From Aequorivita viscosa (lineage in GTDB: Bacteria; Bacteroidota; Bacteroidia; Flavobacteriales; Flavobacteriaceae), in NCBI RefSeq assembly GCF_900106795.1, contig NZ_FNNS01000006.1, positions 114,617-178,616 of the forward strand: a stretch of 64,000 bases of DNA. The letters are read 5' to 3'. Below the pieces are notes generated by a model. It had not been told where the DNA came from. It was given only the letters and a program-made list of their open reading frames with translations, and made no database searches. The translations under genes were made by a program, and so were the position numbers. Below, piece after piece: positions 28,640-38,084 of this stretch. Positions within the stretch are counted from its first letter, which is position 1, and each line of letters begins with the position of its first letter.

Positions 28640-29541
28640 TGGACAAGCGTTTGGTTGCCATACTTGCTGCAACAGCAACCGAGACTATTTATGGTATTAA
28701 TCATACCGTTGCTAAAGGATTAATGCCACTTATCATTCAACCTTATGGCTTTATCGTTTTACGTGTTGGAGGTGCCGCTATTCTATTTTGGCTACTCAGT
28801 TTGTTTACTAAATCCGAAAAAATTGAACGTGGGGATTATTGGCGAATATTAGCTTGTGCCTTATTTGGGATGGTTTTGAATATGCTAATGTTCTTTAAAG
28901 GATTAAGTCTTTCAACACCCATAAACAGTGCGGTTTCCATGACCATTACCCCAGTGTTATTGTTATTGCTTACAGCTGTAATTTTACGCGAACGAATAAC
29001 TTGGATAAAAAGCTTAGGAATAGTATTTGGTCTTTCGGGAGCCTTGGTATTGATTCTATTTCAGGAAAAAACACAAAGCAATGCGCCTAATATTCCCTTA
29101 GGAAATTTATTATTTGTACTCAATGCTATATCGTATTCGTTTTACTTAATTCTTGTAAAACCATTGGTAGCAAAATACAATGCGGTTACATTATTAAAAT
29201 ATTTCTTTCTGATAGCTTTCTGTATAAATCTACCAATTGGTTATACAGAGTTAATTCAAGTAGAATGGATGCAACTAAGCTTTTCAGACATAAGCTCTAT
29301 GTTGTTCGTAATTGTTGCTACAACATTTTTAACCTACCTCTTCAATATTTTTGCCCTTAAACAATTAAGCCCATCCACCGTAGGTGTTTTTATATATCTT
29401 CAACCAGTTGTGGCTACAATTTTTGCAATTTTAGTGGGTGCAGACACATTAAACGCACTTAGGGTGGGGGCTGCTTGTATGATATTTTTAGGCGTATTTC
29501 TTTCAACTAGAAAACCTAAAAATGTTGTGGTTTCAAACTAA
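28639..29541 (+). CDS. EamA family (DMT superfamily) transporter
   Basis: 300 aa with ten hydrophobic segments arranged as two EamA repeats (about 5-135 and 155-290). The typical end-of-repeat segments are LLLLLTAVILRERITWIKSLGIVFGLSGALVL and STVGVFIYLQPVVATIFAIL. It probably exports metabolites; the substrate is unknown. It overlaps the ArsC-like gene by one base and is convergent with the thioesterase gene. Confidence 0.9.
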   Translation: MDKRLVAILAATATETIYGINHTVAKGLMPLIIQPYGFIVLRVGGAAILFWLLSLFTKSEKIERGDYWRILACALFGMVLNMLMFFKGLSLSTPINSAVSMTITPVLLLLLTAVILRERITWIKSLGIVFGLSGALVLILFQEKTQSNAPNIPLGNLLFVLNAISYSFYLILVKPLVAKYNAVTLLKYFFLIAFCINLPIGYTELIQVEWMQLSFSDISSMLFVIVATTFLTYLFNIFALKQLSPSTVGVFIYLQPVVATIFAILVGADTLNALRVGAACMIFLGVFLSTRKPKNVVVSN

Positions 29542-29556
29542 ACTTTTACGTTGCAA

Positions 29557-30030
29557 TTATAAATTTTTCGGGCGCACGTTGTTTTTTCGAGTGTCTTCCT
29601 TGGTAATTACTTCAAAATCGTCTGTTTTTTCAAAAGCATCGAATTTCGCATATATTTCCTTTGGAAGACCTGTTAGTTTTCGTTCGTTAAGGTCTATCCA
29701 ACCGCCCATCATTTCGCAACTTGCAAAATTATTTCCTTCCATATCATAGAAATTATGTAGGAATTTGAAGTACATTCCATCTTCCGAAAGCCCTTTCAAT
29801 TGAAGGGAAACCTTCACTGGTTTTCCAGGAAACGCTTCTTTGAAGTAATACATGTGTTCATAAAATGCCACAGGCCCTAAATTATGTTTTACCAATTGCT
29901 TTTGATCTAGCCCGTTTTCCATCATAAAAGCCATACGCGTATGGCTCATATAATCAATATAAGCACTATTTCGCAAGTGACGGTTTGCATCTACATCACT
30001 CCAGCGGATTTCGAATTGTTTTGTATACAT
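29557..30030 (-). CDS. Acyl-CoA thioesterase (4HBT hotdog family)
   Basis: 157 aa. The hotdog fold begins with KQFEIRWSDVDANRHLRNSAYIDYM, where the Asp of DVDANRH is the usual catalytic residue. It hydrolyses thioesters, probably short- or medium-chain acyl-CoA. The substrate is not shown. It is transcribed divergently from the YheT-like hydrolase through overlapping promoters. Confidence 0.88.
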   Translation of the reverse strand: MYTKQFEIRWSDVDANRHLRNSAYIDYMSHTRMAFMMENGLDQKQLVKHNLGPVAFYEHMYYFKEAFPGKPVKVSLQLKGLSEDGMYFKFLHNFYDMEGNNFASCEMMGGWIDLNERKLTGLPKEIYAKFDAFEKTDDFEVITKEDTRKNNVRPKNL

Positions 30031-30031
30031 A

Positions 30032-30063
30032 TTGTTTTTTTGTGCAAATTTAGCCTACTTTTG
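30032..30063 (+). promoter_or_regulatory. Promoter of the YheT-like hydrolase gene
   Basis: TTG (30032-30034), 21 nt, TACTTTTG (30056-30063). This is a full match to the Bacteroidota TTG-N17-23-TAnnTTTG pattern, 52 bp before the ATG. It overlaps the divergent thioesterase promoter. Confidence 0.65.
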
Positions 30064-30071
30064 TTATGCAA
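30045..30071 (-). promoter_or_regulatory. Promoter of the thioesterase gene
   Basis: On the minus strand TTG (30071-30069), 16 nt, TAAATTTG (30052-30045), 14 bp before the ATG. Its span overlaps that of the plus-strand promoter, so the two may compete for polymerase. Confidence 0.5.
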
Positions 30072-30115
30072 GCATAGTAAATTTGTTTAGCTTGTGTTAA
30101 AACTTATTTTAAAAA

Positions 30116-31081
30116 ATGCCACTTATAAAAAGCGCCTATAATCCTATATTTCCATTTAAAAATGGGCACTTTTCAACTATTTACTCTTCAAAATTTCGCC
30201 CAACGCCAAAACTAGCACAAGAGCGGGAACGTTTAGAGCTAATCGACGGAGATTTTATGGATGTTGATTGGTCTTTTTCAAAAAAGCAATCCCAAAAAGT
30301 CGCAATTCTGCTTCACGGTTTAGAAGGAAACGCTCAACGAACTTATATCGTAGGACAAGCTAAAATATTAGTAGAAAACGGTTGGAACGTTGCGGCTGTA
30401 AATTTCCGCGGTTGTAGTGGAGAACCGAACCTTTCATATCAATCATATAATGCTGGAAAAACCGATGATTTGGAGGCAGTAATAAATTTAATTCTCAACA
30501 AAAACAAATATTCTGAAATTGCCTTGGTCGGATTTAGTCTTGGTGGGAATTTATTATTGAAATATTTAGGCGAGCGCGGAACTTTTCCTAAGGAAATTAA
30601 AAAAGCGGTCTCCATTTCAACTCCCGTAAGTTTGCGAGGTTCGTTAGAATCATTAAACGAGTTTTCAAATTGGGTGTACCGAAAATCATTTTTGATAAAG
30701 CTTAGGGAAAAATATCGAATGAAAATGAAGGATTTTCCTGAGAAAATGACTGCTTTAGATTATAAAAAAATCACTTCACTATTGGCGTTCGATAATTTAT
30801 ATACAGCGCCAGCCCACGGCTTTAAGGATGCTTATGATTATTATGAAAAAAACAGCAGTCTACAATTTATTCCAAATATCAATATCCCTGTTTATCTTTT
30901 GAATGCTGAAAATGACAGTTTTCTATCTGCCGCGTGTTATCCGGAACAATTGGCTTCAAAAATGAAAAACTTACATTTAGAAATCCCGAAATACGGAGGT
31001 CATGTTGGCTTTCATCAAACTAACGCGCAGTATTACAGTGAAGCGAGAACTGTAGCATTTTTAAATGAAGGAATTTACTAA
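30116..31081 (+). CDS. YheT-family alpha/beta hydrolase
   Basis: 321 aa. LLHGLEGN is the oxyanion region, GFSLGGNLLLKYLGE holds the Ser nucleophile, AENDSFLS the acid, and GGHVGFH the His. This is the COG0429 (YheT) layout, typical of esterases acting on lipids. The physiological substrate is unknown. It is 67 bp upstream of yicC. Confidence 0.88.
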   Translation: MPLIKSAYNPIFPFKNGHFSTIYSSKFRPTPKLAQERERLELIDGDFMDVDWSFSKKQSQKVAILLHGLEGNAQRTYIVGQAKILVENGWNVAAVNFRGCSGEPNLSYQSYNAGKTDDLEAVINLILNKNKYSEIALVGFSLGGNLLLKYLGERGTFPKEIKKAVSISTPVSLRGSLESLNEFSNWVYRKSFLIKLREKYRMKMKDFPEKMTALDYKKITSLLAFDNLYTAPAHGFKDAYDYYEKNSSLQFIPNINIPVYLLNAENDSFLSAACYPEQLASKMKNLHLEIPKYGGHVGFHQTNAQYYSEARTVAFLNEGIY

Positions 31082-31121
31082 CCTCTATAGACTATCCACA
31101 GTCCGCTAACGACTATTTTAT

Positions 31122-31129
31122 TACCTTTG
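31122..31129 (+). promoter_or_regulatory. Candidate -7 box for yicC
   Basis: TACCTTTG matches TAnnTTTG, 19 bp before the yicC ATG. No TTG is found at the usual spacing. Confidence 0.35.
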
Positions 31130-31148
31130 CCTTCAATAAATTAAGAAT

Positions 31149-32006
31149 ATGATCCAATCTATGACGGGTTATGGCAAGGAAGTTGTCCAATTGCCATCCA
31201 AAACGATTACCATTGAAATTAAATCGCTTAACAGTAAGGGGCTCGACATCAACACACGCGTGCCTTCTGCTTATAGGGAAAAAGAGCTTGAAATCCGAGA
31301 TTTACTTGCAAAGTCGTTACAACGAGGGAAGGTAGATTTTTCACTGTATATAGAGGTAACTGGCGAAGAAGTTTCTACTCAATTAAATGAAATCGCTGTA
31401 AGGCAATATATAAAACAACTCGCAAACGTTGTAAATGGCGATCCAGTTGAGCTCTTAAAAATGGCTGTTCGTATGCCCGACGCATTAAAAACCGAACGTG
31501 AAGAAATTGACGACAAAGAATATGAAGCAATTTTAAAAGGAATTGAAAAAGCACTAGAGGCAATTAATAAGTACAGGTCGGATGAAGGTTTAGTTCTGGA
31601 AAATGATTTTATCGAGCGTTCAAAAACGATTTCCAAGTTGCTAGAAGATGTTGTTGCAATTGATCCCGAACGTATAGATGCCGTAAAAGAAAGATTGCGA
31701 AAAGCAGTCGCTGATTTAAAAGAAAAGGTAGATGAAAACCGTTTTGAACAGGAATTAATCTACTATTTAGAAAAGTACGACATCACAGAGGAAAAGGTTC
31801 GGTTGAAAAACCATTTAGATTACTTTAATCAAACTTTAAAATCTGCTGATTCTAACGGAAAGAAGCTAGGATTTATTACCCAGGAAATCGGTCGAGAAGT
31901 CAACACCATTGGCAGTAAGGCAAATTATGCGCCTATGCAACAAGTGGTTGTACAAATGAAAGACGAACTCGAAAAAATAAAGGAACAGGCTCTAAACGTG
32001 CTTTAA
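31149..32006 (+). CDS. YicC/YloC family endoribonuclease-like protein
   Basis: 285 aa. The N-terminal SMTGYGK and EIKSLNSKGLDINTRVP, a middle PDAL region, and the C-terminal GKKLGFITQEIGREVNTIGSKAN are the two conserved YicC_N/DUF1732 blocks. In E. coli, YicC is linked to RNA decay. It is followed 85 bp later by gmk, a common gene pair. Confidence 0.92.
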   Translation: MIQSMTGYGKEVVQLPSKTITIEIKSLNSKGLDINTRVPSAYREKELEIRDLLAKSLQRGKVDFSLYIEVTGEEVSTQLNEIAVRQYIKQLANVVNGDPVELLKMAVRMPDALKTEREEIDDKEYEAILKGIEKALEAINKYRSDEGLVLENDFIERSKTISKLLEDVVAIDPERIDAVKERLRKAVADLKEKVDENRFEQELIYYLEKYDITEEKVRLKNHLDYFNQTLKSADSNGKKLGFITQEIGREVNTIGSKANYAPMQQVVVQMKDELEKIKEQALNVL

Positions 32007-32091
32007 TTTAGCAAAAGGAATCTTCCTTTTCAACTTCAAGCATACTACTCAGTAAATAAAATCAGCCCAAATTAAAGTCTTAAAGCAACGA

Positions 32092-32676
32092 ATGGATTCA
32101 AAAAAAGGAGGCAAATTAATAGTATTCTCAGCACCTTCCGGAAGCGGAAAAACCACAATAGTGCAACATTTATTAAAACAGGAAAATCTAAACTTAGAGT
32201 TTTCAGTTTCATGTACTTCCCGCGAAGCTCGTGGCGATGAAGTGGATGGAGAAAATTACTATTTCATATCATTAAAAGATTTTAAGCAGCATATTAAAAA
32301 TGGTGATTTTCTGGAGTGGGAAGAAGTATATCGCGACAATTTTTACGGAACCTTAAATTCGGAAGTTGAGCGCATTTGGAGTAATGGAAAGAATGTTATT
32401 TTTGATATTGATGTAGTGGGCGGACTGCGGATAAAAAAGAAGTTTCCAGAAAAAACCCTAGCTGTATTCGTTAAACCCCCGAGTATTGACGAATTAAAAA
32501 TACGCCTTAAAAAGCGTAAAACAGAAAGCGATGATCGTATCAATATGCGAATTGCGAAAGCTTCAGTAGAACTTGCAACTGCCCCTCAATTTGATTATAT
32601 TATTAAAAACCATGATTTGGAAACCGCTTTAAAAGAAGCGGAAGAACTGGTTGAAGATTTTATTAAAAATAAATAA
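32092..32676 (+). CDS. gmk: Guanylate kinase
   Basis: 194 aa. It converts GMP to GDP. The P-loop SAPSGSGKTT is at about 13-22, the GMP-binding segment is FSVSCTSREARGDEVDGENYYF (in two halves), and the lid is SDDRINMRI. Full length, with the ATG at 32092. It is followed by nadD after about 32 bp. Confidence 0.95.
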   Translation: MDSKKGGKLIVFSAPSGSGKTTIVQHLLKQENLNLEFSVSCTSREARGDEVDGENYYFISLKDFKQHIKNGDFLEWEEVYRDNFYGTLNSEVERIWSNGKNVIFDIDVVGGLRIKKKFPEKTLAVFVKPPSIDELKIRLKKRKTESDDRINMRIAKASVELATAPQFDYIIKNHDLETALKEAEELVEDFIKNK

Positions 32677-32708
32677 TCGGGGTTATTAAACTTTAAATTC
32701 AGAGCACC

Positions 32709-33332
32709 ATCAAATTATCACCAAAAAAAATAGGGCTTTTCTTCGGTACGTTCAATCCCATACATATTGGGCATTTAATTATCGCCAATTATATTGTAGA
32801 ATATAGCGATTTGGATGAAGTTTGGTTTGTAGTTACCCCGCACAATCCTCATAAGAAAAAGAAGAATCTGCTAGAAGATTATCATAGGCTTGCCATGGTC
32901 GAAATGGCAATTGAAGATTATCCCAAACTAAGGGCTAGTAATGTTGAATTTAAACTTCCGCAACCCAATTACACCATAAACACCTTGGTTCACTTAGAAG
33001 AAAAATATCCGAGACAACAGTTTTGTTTAATCATGGGTGAGGACAACTTAAAGAGTTTTCCAAAATGGAAAAACTACGATGTTATTCTAGACCGCTATCC
33101 TATTTACGTGTATCCAAGGATTTCAGAAGGTGTCATAGATAACCAATTCTATACTCCTGTTGAAGGAGGTAAAGGGGTTTATCACGAAAAGATAACTATG
33201 GTTAACGCGCCGATAATTGAGCTATCTTCTACTTTAATTAGAAAAGGTGTAAAAGAAAAAAAGAACATACGCCCTATGCTTACTAAAGAAGTATGGAAAT
33301 ATGTGGACGAAATGAATTTTTACCGAAAATAA
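32709..33332 (+). CDS. nadD: Nicotinate-nucleotide adenylyltransferase, start codon unclear
   Basis: About 207 aa. It adenylates nicotinate mononucleotide in NAD synthesis. The nucleotidyltransferase motif GTFNPIHIGH lies in frame at about 32745-32774, well before the first standard start (a TTG at 32811), so that short start cannot be right. Between the in-frame stop at 32694-32696 and the motif there is no ATG, GTG or TTG. The best candidates are ATC at 32709, which gives IKLSPKKIGLFFG with a normal length, or ATT at 32697. Downstream motifs TPHNPHKKK, GEDNLKSFPKW and ISSTLIRK-like ELSSTLIRKG are intact. It lies directly after gmk. Confidence 0.85.
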   Translation: MKLSPKKIGLFFGTFNPIHIGHLIIANYIVEYSDLDEVWFVVTPHNPHKKKKNLLEDYHRLAMVEMAIEDYPKLRASNVEFKLPQPNYTINTLVHLEEKYPRQQFCLIMGEDNLKSFPKWKNYDVILDRYPIYVYPRISEGVIDNQFYTPVEGGKGVYHEKITMVNAPIIELSSTLIRKGVKEKKNIRPMLTKEVWKYVDEMNFYRK

Positions 33333-33408
33333 GTCTCCTTTCGTTTATTCACTTTTTCATAAACTAAGAGTTGTACTTAAAATTTCACAAGCTGCTTATA
33401 CAATGTGC

Positions 33409-33440
33409 TTGACAGTTTCAGTAAGAATTGTGTATTTTTG
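33409..33440 (+). promoter_or_regulatory. Promoter of gpsA
   Basis: TTG (33409-33411), 21 nt, TATTTTTG (33433-33440). A full consensus match, about 143 bp before the gpsA ATG. Confidence 0.6.
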
Positions 33441-33583
33441 ATTTATCATTAAATTCCATCCTATTTTAAGGGTATAATAGTGAGAAATAAATCACATTGG
33501 AAATAGGCTCATAAGCCTACTATCTCAAACCCAAAACCAATGGGTGTAAATTTCCAAATTAATATAATTTTTAAATTATCTAG
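33441..33583 (+). promoter_or_regulatory. Structured 5' leader of gpsA
   Basis: The predicted leader can form a small GGCT/AGCC hairpin and an ACCCA/TGGGT hairpin. An outer ATTGG/CCAAT pairing could enclose the first. No known riboswitch class is recognised. Confidence 0.3.
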
Positions 33584-34588
33584 ATGTCAGACAAACCAAA
33601 ATTTGCAGTGTTTGGAGGAGGAAGTTGGGCCACTGCCATTGTAAAAATGCTATGCGAAAACGCAAAGGAAGTGGGTTGGTATATGCGCAGCACTTCCGCA
33701 ATAGACCATTTAAAGAAGCACGGTAATAATCCTAATTATCTAAGCGCTGTAGAGTTCGACCTTGGCCAGTTAAAACTTAGCAACAATATTGATGAAACTG
33801 CTTTATGGGCGGATTACCTCATTTTTGTGATTCCCTCTGCATTTCTACATCAGGAACTTGAAAAACTAACAGTTTCATTAGAAGAAAAAGTCATTTTCTC
33901 TGCTATTAAAGGGATTGTTCCGGAAACCAGCCTGATTGTTGGCGATCATTTTAATACGTATTACAAAGTTCCCTTTAATAATATTGGCGTTATTTCTGGT
34001 CCTTGCCACGCAGAAGAGGTTGCTCTTGAAAGATTATCATATTTAACCATTGCAAGTGCCGACAATGAAAAGGCTGAGGTAGTTGCCGATGCTTTGAGAA
34101 GTGATTACATTAAATGCACCACAAGCGATGATGTATTAGGAACGGAGTACGCAGCCATGCTTAAAAACATTTATGCTGTAGCAGCGGGAATAGCACACGG
34201 ACTTGGCTACGGAGATAACTTTCAGAGTGTACTAATGAGCAATGCCATTCGGGAGATGAAAAAGTACGTGAAAAAAGTGCATAAAATGAAACGAGACATC
34301 AATGACTCCGCTTATTTAGGTGATTTATTAGTAACCGGATATTCAATCTTTAGTAGAAATAGAATGTTTGGAACCATGATAGGAAAAGGCTACACTGTAA
34401 AAAGTGCTCAAGTTGAATTAAGTCAAATTGCAGAAGGATATTATGCCACGAAAAGTGCCTATCAGCTAAACCAACAAAAGGGTAAGAAAAAAGCTAAAAC
34501 CCCAATAATAGATGCTGTTTATCAAATTCTTTATGAAGGCAAAGACCCTAAAAAGGTGTTTAAAAAATTAACGGAAAAACTGGATTAA
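33584..34588 (+). CDS. gpsA: NAD(P)H-dependent glycerol-3-phosphate dehydrogenase
   Basis: 334 aa. It makes sn-glycerol 3-phosphate for phospholipid synthesis. The Rossmann motif is FGGGSWATA (about 9-17). Substrate-binding blocks include ISGPCHAEE, the catalytic Lys in EYAAMLKNIYAVAAGIAHG, and RNRMFGTMIGKG. It has its own promoter and a long leader, and it converges on the nucleotidyltransferase-like gene 12 bp away. Confidence 0.95.
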   Translation: MSDKPKFAVFGGGSWATAIVKMLCENAKEVGWYMRSTSAIDHLKKHGNNPNYLSAVEFDLGQLKLSNNIDETALWADYLIFVIPSAFLHQELEKLTVSLEEKVIFSAIKGIVPETSLIVGDHFNTYYKVPFNNIGVISGPCHAEEVALERLSYLTIASADNEKAEVVADALRSDYIKCTTSDDVLGTEYAAMLKNIYAVAAGIAHGLGYGDNFQSVLMSNAIREMKKYVKKVHKMKRDINDSAYLGDLLVTGYSIFSRNRMFGTMIGKGYTVKSAQVELSQIAEGYYATKSAYQLNQQKGKKKAKTPIIDAVYQILYEGKDPKKVFKKLTEKLD

Positions 34589-34600
34589 TAGACGGAAAAA

Positions 34601-35077
34601 TTACTCTCCATAAATTCGTTTTAATGCTTCAAAATCTATCCTGTCTTGTATGTTTTGAGGTTTAGATTTAGAAACAATCAAATCTTCTAATGCCAGAACC
34701 TTCCATTTTAAACTCGAGTCTTGTGATGAAAAGGCTTCAACACTATCGTCATAAGCCCAAGAAAAGGATTTGTTAACAATAAAATTTGCAATCAACTCAA
34801 GTTTAGGTGAAGTAGATGAAAACTGAAGTGATATATCTTGTTTTCGGATTAATACAGGAGCAGAAAAACCTGTCAAGTTAGTGCTCATTTCCTTGAAAAC
34901 CAACATTAGCATACTCAAGTTTTTAGAAGTATCGGCTATCCAGAAATGCACGTCTGAAGTATGACTTTTTACACCATAAAAGCCCATTGCTCCGCTACCG
35001 ACCATAATCATTCTTACCTCATGATTGTTGGCCAATTGAATAAAGGAGCTGATATTTTTATCCCAATTCGATTCCAT
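34601..35077 (-). CDS. Nucleotidyltransferase-fold protein with an altered catalytic motif
   Basis: 158 aa. The start of the fold (RMIMVGSGAMGFYGVKSHTSDVHFWIAD, seen in two halves) parallels minimal nucleotidyltransferases of the MNT/DUF6036 type, where the pattern is G-G-A-x-x-x-x-G-x-x-R-x-T-x-D-hydrophobic-D. Here the second Asp is His (DVH) and the Arg is Lys. The C-terminal helix bundle ends in IDFEALKRIYG, as in these families. It may be a catalytically dead or antitoxin-like member. No HEPN partner lies beside it. Confidence 0.7.
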   Translation of the reverse strand: MESNWDKNISSFIQLANNHEVRMIMVGSGAMGFYGVKSHTSDVHFWIADTSKNLSMLMLVFKEMSTNLTGFSAPVLIRKQDISLQFSSTSPKLELIANFIVNKSFSWAYDDSVEAFSSQDSSLKWKVLALEDLIVSKSKPQNIQDRIDFEALKRIYGE

Positions 35078-35169
35078 CTTTATATTTTTAGAGCATCACT
35101 TCAAATTTGATTAATAAGTTTAAAAACCAATATTTTTCGTGGGGAACCGCTTGGTTTATCGTAAAGAAG

Positions 35170-35217
35170 AAAAAGTTAGAAAGTGCATTTAATCAAGAGG
35201 CATTTTCTAACTTTTTC
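35170..35217 (-). terminator. Bidirectional terminator
   Basis: A 13-bp perfect stem, AAAAAGTTAGAAA (35170-35182) with TTTCTAACTTTTT (35204-35216), with inner TGC/GCA pairing. It lies 31 bp past the prolyl oligopeptidase stop. Confidence 0.8.
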
Positions 35218-35247
35218 AAATTACTTTATTAGCGCTATATTATTTTT

Positions 35248-37395
35248 TTACTTGCTAGTGCTCGGCAATTCTTTATACCCCATATTGAAAAGGGTAAATC
35301 CGTAAATATCTGCGTACTGTTCAATAGTTTTACTCACTGGAGTTCCTGCACCGTGACCAGCATCTGTTTCAATTCGGATTAAAACCGGGTTGCTTCCTGT
35401 TTGTTTTGCCTGTAATTCGGCAGCAAATTTAAAACTGTGTGCTGGCACTACTCTATCATCATGATCGGCAGTAGTTATAAGTGTAGCTGGATACTCCACT
35501 CCTTCTTTTACGTTATGTAGTGGCGAATACCCTTTTAAGTATTCAAACATTTCTTTACTGTCTTCTGCAGTACCGTAGTCATACGCCCAACCTGCTCCGG
35601 CAGTAAACGTATGGTAACGCAGCATATCTAAAACCCCAACAGCAGGAAGTGCTACTTTCATTAAGTCTGGTCGTTGAGTCATTGTTGCTCCAACTAGTAA
35701 ACCTCCGTTAGAACCTCCTCTAATTGCTAAGTAATCGCTAGATGTAAAGTTATTGTCGATTAAGTATTGTGCTGCTGCTATAAAGTCGTCAAAAACGTTT
35801 TGTTTTCTCATCTTTGTTCCAGCATCGTGCCATTTTTTACCGTATTCACCACCGCCACGAAGGTTAGGAACTGCATAGATACCGCCTTGCTCCATCCATA
35901 CAGCATTGGCAATACTAAAACTTGGAGTTAGACTAATGTTGAACCCTCCGTAGGCATACAGGATTGTTGGATTTTTACCATCCATTTTTAGGCCTTTTTT
36001 GTGGGTAATAATCATTGGTACTTTTGTTCCATCCTTGGAGGTATAGAAAACTTGTTGGCTTTCAAAATTATCTGGATTAAAGTCGATTTCAGGCTTTATA
36101 AATAATTCTGAGTTACCACTTGCAATATCGTATTTATAAATACTACCTGGAGTTACGTAGTTAGTAAACGAGTAATACAGTTCGGTTTCTTCTTTTTTCG
36201 CACCAAAACCCCCTGCAGAACCTACTCCTGGAAGTTCAATTTCACGAATTAATTTTCCGTCATAATCGTATTGTTTCACTTTTGAAACAGCATCGACCAT
36301 ATAGTTAGTGAATATATTGCCACCACCTGTACTTGGCGAAAGCACATTTTCAGTTTCAGGAATTAAATCTTTCCAATTTTCTGGTTGCGGCGTTGCTGCA
36401 TCTACAGTAACAATTTTCTTGTTAGGTGCATTTCTATTCGTAACGATATATAATTTTGAACCTACATTTTCTAATACATAAGAATCGGAATCGGTATCGT
36501 TCAGGATTGTTACAAATTTTGAATCTGGTTTACCAAGATCTTTAATAAATAGTTTGTTTCCAGATGTTGAAACACTTGCGCTTATTACCAGATATTTATC
36601 ATCTTCTGTAACCGAAGCTCCAATGTAGCGATGCTTTTCTTCAGGAGTACCGCCAAAAACTACTTTATCTTCACTCTGTGGAGTTCCCATTTTGTGGTAA
36701 TACACTTTGTGTTGATCTGTTTTTGCCGAAAGCTCACTGCCTATTGGCTTATCGTAGCTAGAGTAATAAAATCCGTCTTCGCCTTTCCAAGAAAGACCAC
36801 TAAATTTGATATCTTTTAATGTATCTCCAATTAATTCACGAGTTTCAGCATCCATAACTAAAACTTTACGCCAGTCGCTTCCGCCTTCAGAAATACTGTA
36901 TGCTAATTTACTTCCATCTTTAGAAAAACTAGTTTCACCTAATGAAACTGTTCCATCTTCTTTAAACGTGTTTGGATCTAAAAATACGGTTGCCGAATCT
37001 GGGTTTTCTCCTGTTTTGTAACGATATAGTACAAATTGGTTTTGCAAGCCATCGTTTTTATAAAAATAGGTGTAATCCCCTTTTTGAAATGGTGCTCCTA
37101 CTTTTTCATAATTCCAGAGGCCCGAAAGGCGTTCTTTTAATTCTGCACGAAACGGAATAGTATTTAAGTAATCATAAGTAACCTTGTTTTGTTCTTTAAC
37201 CCATTCTTCAGTTTCAGGGCTTCGATCATCTTCTAGCCAACGGTAGGAGTCTTTTACTTCAACACCAAAATAAGTGTCTACTGTGTCGACCTTTTTTGTC
37301 TGTGGATAGTTCAAGGAAAGTGTTTCTTTTTTAGGCTCTTCTTTACAGCCAATAAGTGCAAGTACCAAAATTGCCGGGATAATTGTAATTTTCAT
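35248..37395 (-). CDS. Prolyl oligopeptidase family serine peptidase, lipoprotein
   Basis: 715 aa. Lipobox ALIGC (Cys17) suggests anchoring in the periplasm or outer membrane. A propeller domain (about 75-425) is inserted ahead of the alpha/beta hydrolase domain. The catalytic triad motifs are [10 protein letters not shown] (Ser), [13 protein letters not shown] (Asp) and DAGHGAGTP (His). N-terminal [18 protein letters not shown] is typical of S9A prolyl endopeptidases, which cut after Pro in short peptides. It is monocistronic with a strong terminator. Confidence 0.94.
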   Translation of the reverse strand: MKITIIPAILVLALIGCKEEPKKETLSLNYPQTKKVDTVDTYFGVEVKDSYRWLEDDRSPETEEWVKEQNKVTYDYLNTIPFRAELKERLSGLWNYEKVGAPFQKGDYTYFYKNDGLQNQFVLYRYKTGENPDSATVFLDPNTFKEDGTVSLGETSFSKDGSKLAYSISEGGSDWRKVLVMDAETRELIGDTLKDIKFSGLSWKGEDGFYYSSYDKPIGSELSAKTDQHKVYYHKMGTPQSEDKVVFGGTPEEKHRYIGASVTEDDKYLVISASVSTSGNKLFIKDLGKPDSKFVTILNDTDSDSYVLENVGSKLYIVTNRNAPNKKIVTVDAATPQPENWKDLIPETENVLSPSTGGGNIFTNYMVDAVSKVKQYDYDGKLIREIELPGVGSAGGFGAKKEETELYYSFTNYVTPGSIYKYDIASGNSELFIKPEIDFNPDNFESQQVFYTSKDGTKVPMIITHKKGLKMDGKNPTILYAYGGFNISLTPSFSIANAVWMEQGGIYAVPNLRGGGEYGKKWHDAGTKMRKQNVFDDFIAAAQYLIDNNFTSSDYLAIRGGSNGGLLVGATMTQRPDLMKVALPAVGVLDMLRYHTFTAGAGWAYDYGTAEDSKEMFEYLKGYSPLHNVKEGVEYPATLITTADHDDRVVPAHSFKFAAELQAKQTGSNPVLIRIETDAGHGAGTPVSKTIEQYADIYGFTLFNMGYKELPSTSK

Positions 37396-37462
37396 ATTTT
37401 TTTCAACTTAAGTAGGTGTAAATGTACTGTTTTTTATATTGAAAGTAAATAAGGTTAAATTG

Positions 37463-37490
37463 AAAAAAGGCTTCCTTAATAGAAGCCATT
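37463..37490 (-). terminator. Terminator of the DoxX gene
   Basis: On the minus strand GGCTTC and GAAGCC arms (37469-37474 and 37482-37487) are followed by six T's. Confidence 0.75.
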
Positions 37491-37513
37491 TTTAAATTAC
37501 TGTACATTTTTTC

Positions 37514-37894
37514 TCATCTAAATAACAATCGGTACACCCTCCAATGTTTATAGATGAGGATAATATTTAATACTATTACGACGATAGCTATTAGAAGCCC
37601 TGGGGTGTCCAAGAACAGGTGAAAAAGTAAAATATTTACTGAAATTGGCGCCAATAAAAGCAGTGCAAAGGGCACCCATTTTCCAAATACTAGCATTAAG
37701 CCGATAAAAACTTCAAAAACAGCAACAACTTTTAAAATATAACCTGAGTTACTAAGGGAGTCTATAAAAAGAGCTGCATCACCAGTATAGATATGAACTG
37801 GCATGAAGTTAAAGTGAACTAGCTTACTAATTCCAAAGAAAAGTAAGCCTAAACCTAAAATGAGCCTGATAATTTTTGTAAAAGTAGAGTTCAT
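37514..37894 (-). CDS. DoxX-like membrane protein
   Basis: 126 aa with four hydrophobic segments (LILGLGLLFFGISKL, LKVVAVFEVFIGLMLVFG, FALLLLAPISVNILLFHL, LLIAIVVIVLNIILIY). The pattern, including GISKLVHFNFMP near the N-terminus and VFEVFIGL, is that of DoxX/DoxD-type proteins. Function is unknown. A single gene. Confidence 0.78.
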   Translation of the reverse strand: MNSTFTKIIRLILGLGLLFFGISKLVHFNFMPVHIYTGDAALFIDSLSNSGYILKVVAVFEVFIGLMLVFGKWVPFALLLLAPISVNILLFHLFLDTPGLLIAIVVIVLNIILIYKHWRVYRLLFR

Positions 37895-38084
37895 GAGGGA
37901 TTAGTTTAAGGTTAATTCCTTAAATATAATCAAAATAACACCAACCCCTACTTTTTGCCTAAATGTTTTTAATAAAACATTAATTACCGCAATGGATTAT
38001 TAATTTAATCGATTTAATCAATACTTTTTGCGAATTTACGAACTCAAATATTCATTAAAAATAAGGTAAGCTAGCATCAAAAAG

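Noticed and set aside
32811..33332. Taking the TTG at 32811 as the nadD start
   Set aside because: It would remove the nucleotidyltransferase GTFNPIHIGH motif that is encoded in frame just upstream.
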